A program made the translations under genes and the position numbers. A stretch of 37,030 nt of DNA from Nitrospira sp. (GTDB lineage: Bacteria > Nitrospirota > Nitrospiria > Nitrospirales > Nitrospiraceae): contig JAFEBL010000021.1 in assembly GCA_018242665.1 (NCBI GenBank), positions 1 to 37,030 on the forward strand. The letters are read 5' to 3'. Positions 33,292 to 37,030 of the stretch are shown piece by piece. The notes under the pieces were generated by a model that saw nothing but the letters and a program-made list of their open reading frames with translations, searched no databases and was not told where the DNA came from. Numbering within the stretch: the first letter of the stretch is position 1; each line of letters begins with the position of its first letter.

Positions 33292-33660
33292 TTACGGGAC
33301 CGCGGGGCGGACTGTCTGTGAGAGCCGTCCGTCACGAGCCACCCCCTGGTGTCGCTCCGCTGTCCGCTCTTGTTCCTCAGCCGCATCTGTATACGACTGA
33401 GCCAGCAAGCGCGCCCCCTTCACCCAATCCGAATCATGACCGAACAAGCGTTCATACACCGTCGCACGATGCAGCTGATCTTGTGCCTTTTGCTTCAACC
33501 GTGCGGCCTCGTGGGCATGGAGTGCAGCAATTTTCCCCTGGTCTTGCCTCGGATCATCGGTCCGCAAGTCGAGTTCGGTGACGGGATTTCCACAACCAGA
33601 CAGCACACAGATTTCAGCAAGCACCACCCATCGGATCACACCCCACGATGATGATCGCAT
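33292..33660 (-). CDS. Small lipoprotein
   Basis: A 122-residue lipoprotein with signal WVVLAEICVLSGC (lipidated C23). The mature part is helical and charged, with repeated alanine/lysine/glutamine runs (IAALHAHEAARLKQKAQDQL, LAQSYTDAAEEQERTAERH), so a coiled-coil envelope protein is likely. No family is recognised. GGAGGG precedes the ATG. It is followed by the SPFH lipoprotein after 31 bases, and the pairing suggests a shared envelope role. Confidence 0.8.
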   Translation of the reverse strand: MRSSSWGVIRWVVLAEICVLSGCGNPVTELDLRTDDPRQDQGKIAALHAHEAARLKQKAQDQLHRATVYERLFGHDSDWVKGARLLAQSYTDAAEEQERTAERHQGVARDGRLSQTVRPAVP

Positions 33661-33678
33661 GATCCTTCCCTCCTGGGG

Positions 33679-33933
33679 TCATACCCCTCCAGGTGACAAT
33701 GGAGACGGCTCATGCCCACGCCGCCACACCACCTCATAGTCGGCAGGTAGGGGCAGCAATTCGAGATACTGTTGACCGCGAAGCCGGTTCAAGGCGCCGA
33801 ACAGGGATTGCCAGGTGTAGACGGGGAGGGCATCGGCCAATGTAAGAAAGGTCAATCGCCTGTGGTGCTGCAACAAGACCAGGATCTGATTATCAAGCAC
33901 GTCCTCGACCGCTAACATAGACTGGGTTCCCAT
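33679..33933 (-). CDS. Hypothetical winged-helix-like protein
   Basis: An 84-residue protein: MLAVEDVLDNQILVLLQHHR, then LTFLTLADALPVYTWQSLFG and ALNRLRGQQYLELLPLPADY. The helix-turn-helix plus strand pattern resembles a small winged helix, but DNA-binding is not proven. GGAGG 7 bases before the ATG fixes this start. It is first gene of the probable operon running down to 31568 or 31147. Confidence 0.7.
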   Translation of the reverse strand: MGTQSMLAVEDVLDNQILVLLQHHRRLTFLTLADALPVYTWQSLFGALNRLRGQQYLELLPLPADYEVVWRRGHEPSPLSPGGV

Positions 33934-34602
33934 CTCGAACCTCCCCTCTCTCAAGAACCGGGTCCCGTGTACCTTTCAAGTTACGATCCATGATCTGCAC
34001 GGCATTGCAATATATGGTCCCGCCTCAACGCACCCCATGACATCAACAGTCCCAGCATTCAGCAAGGCTCTGCAACGGTCACTATTGAGTCATGGATGAC
34101 ACGTCATCACACTTCGCACTGCGCACCTCGTGCGAAACCGCTCAGAATCCGCAGCAGCGCTACGTATGCGGACAGGAAAATTCAAGAGTTCGGATGTGTC
34201 ACTCGACCTGGCATTTCGCTTGCTCACTTCATCGTCTGAATCGAGGGGGGTTAACCGGAACAGAGGCGGGTCGCCTCCCCATGGCTGATCAAACTGAGCA
34301 CTGGAGCCATGTAGTTTGATGGGTTCGCATAACGCTTTCACGGGCCGGCATAGAAGCCGCCCGATCCGGCGACAGCCGGACGGGCGGAACAGCCCCGTCA
34401 CAGTAACACGGGGGGCTATAGATACAGGGTAAAGTATTCCGTCGATCTCAAGGTCCGAGCAGGATATATGCCGTGGAGGCGATCCGTTCTGGAAAGAGCC
34501 AGAGCCTGTAAACAGTTGTCTGTGCTCGATGCGGACATGCAGAAAAGTTCAATATTGTGACTCTTTTTCGCCTGACACAGAGCCTCCGAATTGGGAGGTA
34601 AG
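33934..34602. other. 669-base divergent gap with a hairpin cluster
   Basis: There is no supportable protein gene here. The half near 33934 should hold the promoter for the minus-strand operon, but none is convincing. The half towards 34602 contains a run of four hairpins (34263-34417), then about 180 bases of ordinary sequence with a good GGGAGG ribosome site for the ATP-grasp gene. Confidence 0.5.
34263..34417. ncRNA. Cluster of four inverted repeats, candidate structured RNA or leader
   Basis: Four hairpins follow one another: GAGGCG-GGT-CGCCTC (34263-34277); ATCAAACT and AGTTTGAT around a 17-base loop (34288-34320); CCGCCCG/CGGGCGG plus TCCGGC/GCCGGA with one bulge and a GACA loop (34357-34387); and AGCCCCGT with ACGGGG-GG-CT (34391-34417). 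I could not match it to a riboswitch class. A leader of the ATP-grasp gene, a small RNA or a mobile-element end are all possible. Confidence 0.4.
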
Positions 34603-35598
34603 ATGAAGTCAGTTCCTGCGGAGAAGGCGAGAGCCGGTGGTGGCGTGCACGGTCCTCACAATATTGGTGCGGTCGCATGTACTACCCAAAAGATTCACAC
34701 CTGCCTCGTCAATAAATTACACGGCACGTGGATTCACCATCTGTTTCACGCCTGCCGAAACTTAAAACAACGTGTGATGCGTCAATCCGAAGGTGAAAAC
34801 ATATTGTTGCAACAATATGTCTCCCTGTACGGAAAACCTCTGAATTTGACGAGTCCTCAGACCTTCACGGAAAAGCTGTTCTGCAGAATGATCTCCTGGA
34901 ACCGAGGGCATGATCCTATTTTCACGCGGCTCTCAGATAAATATACGGCGCGAGATTATGTGCTCAGCATGGTGGGCGAGCAGTACTTGCCTAGACTTCT
35001 GTGGAGTGGGACAGACCCTAATGCTATCCCGTTTGATACTTTGCCTGTAGAGTATGTGATTAAGACCAACCATGCTAGCGGGCAGGTTATTGTGGTTACG
35101 GGGCAGGTCGACCGTCTCGAGGTGATCAGCAAATTGTCTATCTGGTTGGAAAGTAACTTTTATTGGGTCTGTCGCGAGTATCAGTATTACCACATTGAGC
35201 CACGAGTAATGATTGAAGAATATCTAAGCACCCAGGATGACTGCGGGCTTCTGAATTACAAATTCTGGTGCTTTGGGGGAGTCCCTGAGGTTATTCACAT
35301 CAGTAATTCTGTGAGTACGATACATTCCTTCTTTGACGTTCAATGGAACCACCTTGATCTCTCCTACAGAGAGGATACACCTCGGCCTGTTATCGCCAAA
35401 CCAATCAACTTTGAGCAAATGTTGTTCATAGCCTCACAACTGTCGGCGGGTTTTGACTTCGTGCGCGTTGACTTATACAACGTTGATGGAAAGATTTATT
35501 TTGGCGAGCTTACCTTTACACCCATGGCTGGTGTCTTAAAGTTTCGACCGGTGAGTTGGGACTTGGAACTTGGTCAGAAATGGAAGTGGTCGGCTTAG
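34603..35598 (+). CDS. TupA-like ATP-grasp enzyme
   Basis: A 331-residue protein of the TupA-like ATP-grasp family, enzymes thought to form amide or peptide-like bonds in surface polymers (teichuronopeptide in Bacillus, glycan decoration elsewhere). Family segments visible are FTEKLFCRMISWNR (about 88-101), the nucleotide-binding YVIKTNHASGQVIVV (about 150-164), MIEEYLSTQDDCGLLNYKFW and the metal-binding end VRVDLYNVDGKIYFGELTFT, followed by a WDLELGQKW finish. It is an orphan here: no glycan cluster surrounds it. Base composition is far more AT-rich than its neighbours (24 of 60 G+C in 35461-35520), a sign of transfer. GGGAGG precedes the ATG. Confidence 0.88.
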   Translation: MKSVPAEKARAGGGVHGPHNIGAVACTTQKIHTCLVNKLHGTWIHHLFHACRNLKQRVMRQSEGENILLQQYVSLYGKPLNLTSPQTFTEKLFCRMISWNRGHDPIFTRLSDKYTARDYVLSMVGEQYLPRLLWSGTDPNAIPFDTLPVEYVIKTNHASGQVIVVTGQVDRLEVISKLSIWLESNFYWVCREYQYYHIEPRVMIEEYLSTQDDCGLLNYKFWCFGGVPEVIHISNSVSTIHSFFDVQWNHLDLSYREDTPRPVIAKPINFEQMLFIASQLSAGFDFVRVDLYNVDGKIYFGELTFTPMAGVLKFRPVSWDLELGQKWKWSA

Positions 35599-35644
35599 AC
35601 CGAAATAATGATGTATGCTCGGCAGTCCAAATGGCTCCGATCAT

Positions 35645-35730
35645 ATGAATTTTATTTCAAACTCAATCGTTCGATTGAGATACAACCTGCGAACTGATTC
35701 TTTACGATTCGCAGTGGGTTTGAAATTCAT
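35645..35730. repeat. Nested inverted-repeat element
   Basis: An outer stem (ATGAAT and TTCAAAC on the left, GTTTGAA and ATTCAT on the right) encloses two perfect hairpins: CTCAATCG-TT-CGATTGAG (35662-35679) and CTGCGAA with TTCGCAG (35687-35714). It lies between the ATP-grasp stop and the recombinase remnant and could be a terminator, an element end or a recombination site. Confidence 0.55.
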
Positions 35731-36370
35731 CGCCGGCGGCCGCGCGGGCGCATCTCGGGGTTGGGGGGTGGATTCTCAAGGGCAAGGACACCTGCGCAAG
35801 CGAAAACCTCCCCACTGAGCTGGTTGATCGGCTCGCTCTGACCTCATTGGCAGACAAGGTCTTTAAGGCGGTTTTAAACGATCACGAGGGGAAACTGAAG
35901 CAGTTGACCAAGGAAGTCGAATGTCTGCAGCACAGAAACAATCAGCCCTATGAGGCGGTAGAGAAGGGTCTCTTACCGATGGACGAGACGTTGACTGCTC
36001 AGGTCAACAAAATACAGACTCAGCGGCAGGCCTTATTGCTCGAAATAGCCGGGCTTCGACGGCTCAAGCAAATGCCTGTGGATGTCCTCGGAGAGAAGAA
36101 AGTGCAGGCCTTTACGATGATCTTGCGTGAACAATTAATCGAGAAAGATCGCACCTTCAGCAAGCACTATCTCAAGCTTCTGTCGATGAGATCCGGTATC
36201 TCGACAAACAGCTTGTGATGAAAGGGAGCTACGCGGCCCTTGCCAAGATGGTCGGAGAAACTCAAAAGGGCACCCCAGAGAGTGGAGTGCCCATTTTTGG
36301 TCTAGATTGGATCCTTTATTCCATCCACCAGCCCCGGTCGACACCGCCACACCGAAAGGAGTCATCATGA
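35724..36370 (+). pseudogene. C-terminal remnant of a large serine recombinase
   Basis: The first frame reads WILKGKDTCASENLPTELVD from about 35769, then DKVFKAVLNDHEGKLKQLTK and a long helical stretch (VNKIQTQRQALLLEIAGLRR) to about 36182. There it continues into a wrong frame and stops at 36218. In the next frame the expected ending continues: DEIRYLDKQLVMKGSYAALA, then VPIFGLDWI, stopping at 36370. This matches the zinc-ribbon edge, coiled coil and tail of large serine recombinases. The catalytic and DNA-binding N-terminal parts are absent, and one base seems lost near 36183. The gene is certainly inactive. It ends overlapping the CBS gene start. Confidence 0.8.
36268..36298 (+). terminator. 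Possible terminator within the recombinase remnant
   Basis: GGGCAC and GTGCCC flank a 13-base loop and are followed by ATTTTT. It overlaps decayed coding sequence, so chance is possible. Confidence 0.4.
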
Positions 36371-36792
36371 GCACTGTAGGTATTCCATCCGAGGGTTTCA
36401 ACACCGTAGGGCAAATAGTGGGCACGAATCCGGTACGATTCCATTCCGGGCAGGACGGCATGGCCGTGACGATCGAGTTACTGTCGGCGCACATCTCCGG
36501 CGCGCCGGTAGTCGATCAGAACGGCGCCTATATCGGCTTTATCAGCGAGGTCGATATCCTCAAGGCACTCGCTGCAGGACAAGACTTGACCGCACTGACT
36601 GCCGAACAGCTTATGGTACACAATCCCATTGCCGTCCACCGATCCACGCCCATTGCGGACGCGATCAAAATTATGGCAGACAAGCACCTTCTGAACCTCC
36701 CTGTCGAGGAAGACGGAACGGTGACCTATTCGGTCACGAGACACGATCTGTTACGGGCCTCTGTCGGGCTTGCCGTAGCCATCGAGGACTAG
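36367..36792 (+). CDS. CBS-domain pair protein
   Basis: A 141-residue protein consisting of two CBS motifs. The first has VGQIVGTNPVRFHSGQDGMA and GAPVVDQNGAYIGFISEVDI. The second has AEQLMVHNPIAVHRSTPIAD and LNLPVEEDGTVTYSVTRHDL. Such Bateman modules bind adenine nucleotides and regulate a partner; there is no fused catalytic domain. AAAGGAG 5-6 bases before the ATG fixes the start; earlier in-frame sequence belongs to the recombinase remnant. Confidence 0.9.
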   Translation: MSTVGIPSEGFNTVGQIVGTNPVRFHSGQDGMAVTIELLSAHISGAPVVDQNGAYIGFISEVDILKALAAGQDLTALTAEQLMVHNPIAVHRSTPIADAIKIMADKHLLNLPVEEDGTVTYSVTRHDLLRASVGLAVAIED

Positions 36793-36824
36793 CCGCAGAG
36801 GTCCTGGCAGAATCCGGAATCGCC

Positions 36825-37030
36825 ATGGTTCGAATCAAACGCCTCTATAGCGAGGCCAGCTCGCAAGACGGGCTTCGTCTATTGGTCGACCGCGTGTGGC
36901 CACGAGGTTGCAAGAAAGAACGGCTGCGCCTTGATGCGTGGCAAAAAGATCTGGCCCCGAGCACAGCGCTCCGTCAATGGTTTAGCCACGACCCCCGGAA
37001 ATGGGACTGTAAGCTCCCCGCAAATCGAGG
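36825..37030 (+). CDS. DUF488 family protein (N-terminal part, cut by window end)
   Basis: The first 68 codons are present: MVRIKRLYSEASSQDGLRLL, then VDRVWPRGCKKERLRLDAWQ, continuing to DLAPSTALRQWFSHDPRKW. The VDRVWPRG block and the later LAPS-x-LRxWF are the signature of DUF488 proteins, which are about 115-120 residues and of unknown function. The frame is still open at the window edge. It starts 32 bases after the CBS gene and could be co-transcribed with it. Confidence 0.88.
   Translation, partial: MVRIKRLYSEASSQDGLRLLVDRVWPRGCKKERLRLDAWQKDLAPSTALRQWFSHDPRKWDCKLPANR

Noticed and set aside
34092..34319. 75-codon frame in the divergent gap
   Set aside because: No ribosome site, no recognisable motif, and it overlaps two of the inverted repeats.
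34357..34387. Rho-independent terminator at the strongest hairpin of the cluster
   Set aside because: The stem is long and GC-rich but has no T-run on either side, and no gene ends just before it on either strand.
34240..34420. Integron attC site or a c-di-GMP riboswitch
   Set aside because: The attC core-site pattern and the GEMM conserved blocks could not be aligned to the sequence.
35615..35818. 67-codon frame over the nested inverted repeat and recombinase edge
   Set aside because: It crosses the composition boundary and the hairpins, and the recombinase-like frame lies in another phase.

Overview
The window looks like a chromosomal segment of a GC-rich Gram-negative bacterium, most probably a Nitrospira-type member of the Nitrospirota. 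This is inferred from the gene mix: a SmbP-type small metal-binding protein, a DUF5069 protein, a DUF2934 protein, a glycine-rich RRM protein, TolC, several lipoproteins with clear lipoboxes, and strong GGAGG ribosome binding sites. No rRNA, tRNA or CRISPR array was seen. Most of the window is ordinary housekeeping and envelope gene content; two short stretches look foreign.

Layout. 1-6.2 kb: RRM RNA-binding protein, a secreted hypothetical, a small hypothetical, a DUF5069 gene coupled to an exported M28 peptidase, and a convergent glycogen-debranching-type enzyme. 6.2-11.4 kb (minus strand): GT4 glycosyltransferase, an MFS exporter, a BON-domain protein with a long lysine-rich linker, and a second MFS exporter paralogous to the first. 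11.7-15.9 kb: a secreted hypothetical, then a plus-strand operon of TolC, a degenerate CPBP membrane protein, an RNase Z-like metallo-beta-lactamase and a small four-helix membrane protein. 15.97-20.14 kb (minus strand): an AT-richer island encoding an alpha/beta-hydrolase-TIR protein, an AAA ATPase and an AAA-transmembrane-leucine-rich-repeat protein. 20.4-31.1 kb: arylamine N-acetyltransferase, a UvrA family member, YqgE/AlgH, a nitrilase-family amidase, SmbP, a tandem rhodanese, a histone-deacetylase-like amidohydrolase, a TPR protein, a hypothetical and oligoendopeptidase F. 31.1-33.9 kb (minus strand): a probable six-gene operon with a lipidated SPFH protein and a stand-alone response regulator. 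34.0-37.0 kb: a structured non-coding region, an AT-rich TupA-like ATP-grasp gene, a nested inverted-repeat element, the decayed C-terminus of a large serine recombinase, a CBS-domain protein and the start of a DUF488 gene cut by the window end.

The most interesting locus is the island at 15.97-20.14 kb. The hydrolase-TIR reading frame and the following AAA reading frame are separated by a single apparent extra base near 18972. Removing it joins them into one protein of about 788 residues (hydrolase-TIR-AAA). The stop of that protein overlaps the start of the AAA-TM-LRR gene by ATGA. Charge distribution predicts that the LRR tail lies outside the cytoplasm and the ATPase inside. This reads as a two-protein sensor/effector module, plausibly anti-phage or stress-responsive; the function is inference.

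The second foreign-looking stretch (34.2-36.4 kb) combines an orphan ATP-grasp gene, unusual inverted repeats and a frameshifted recombinase fragment, and is probably the scar of a lost mobile element.
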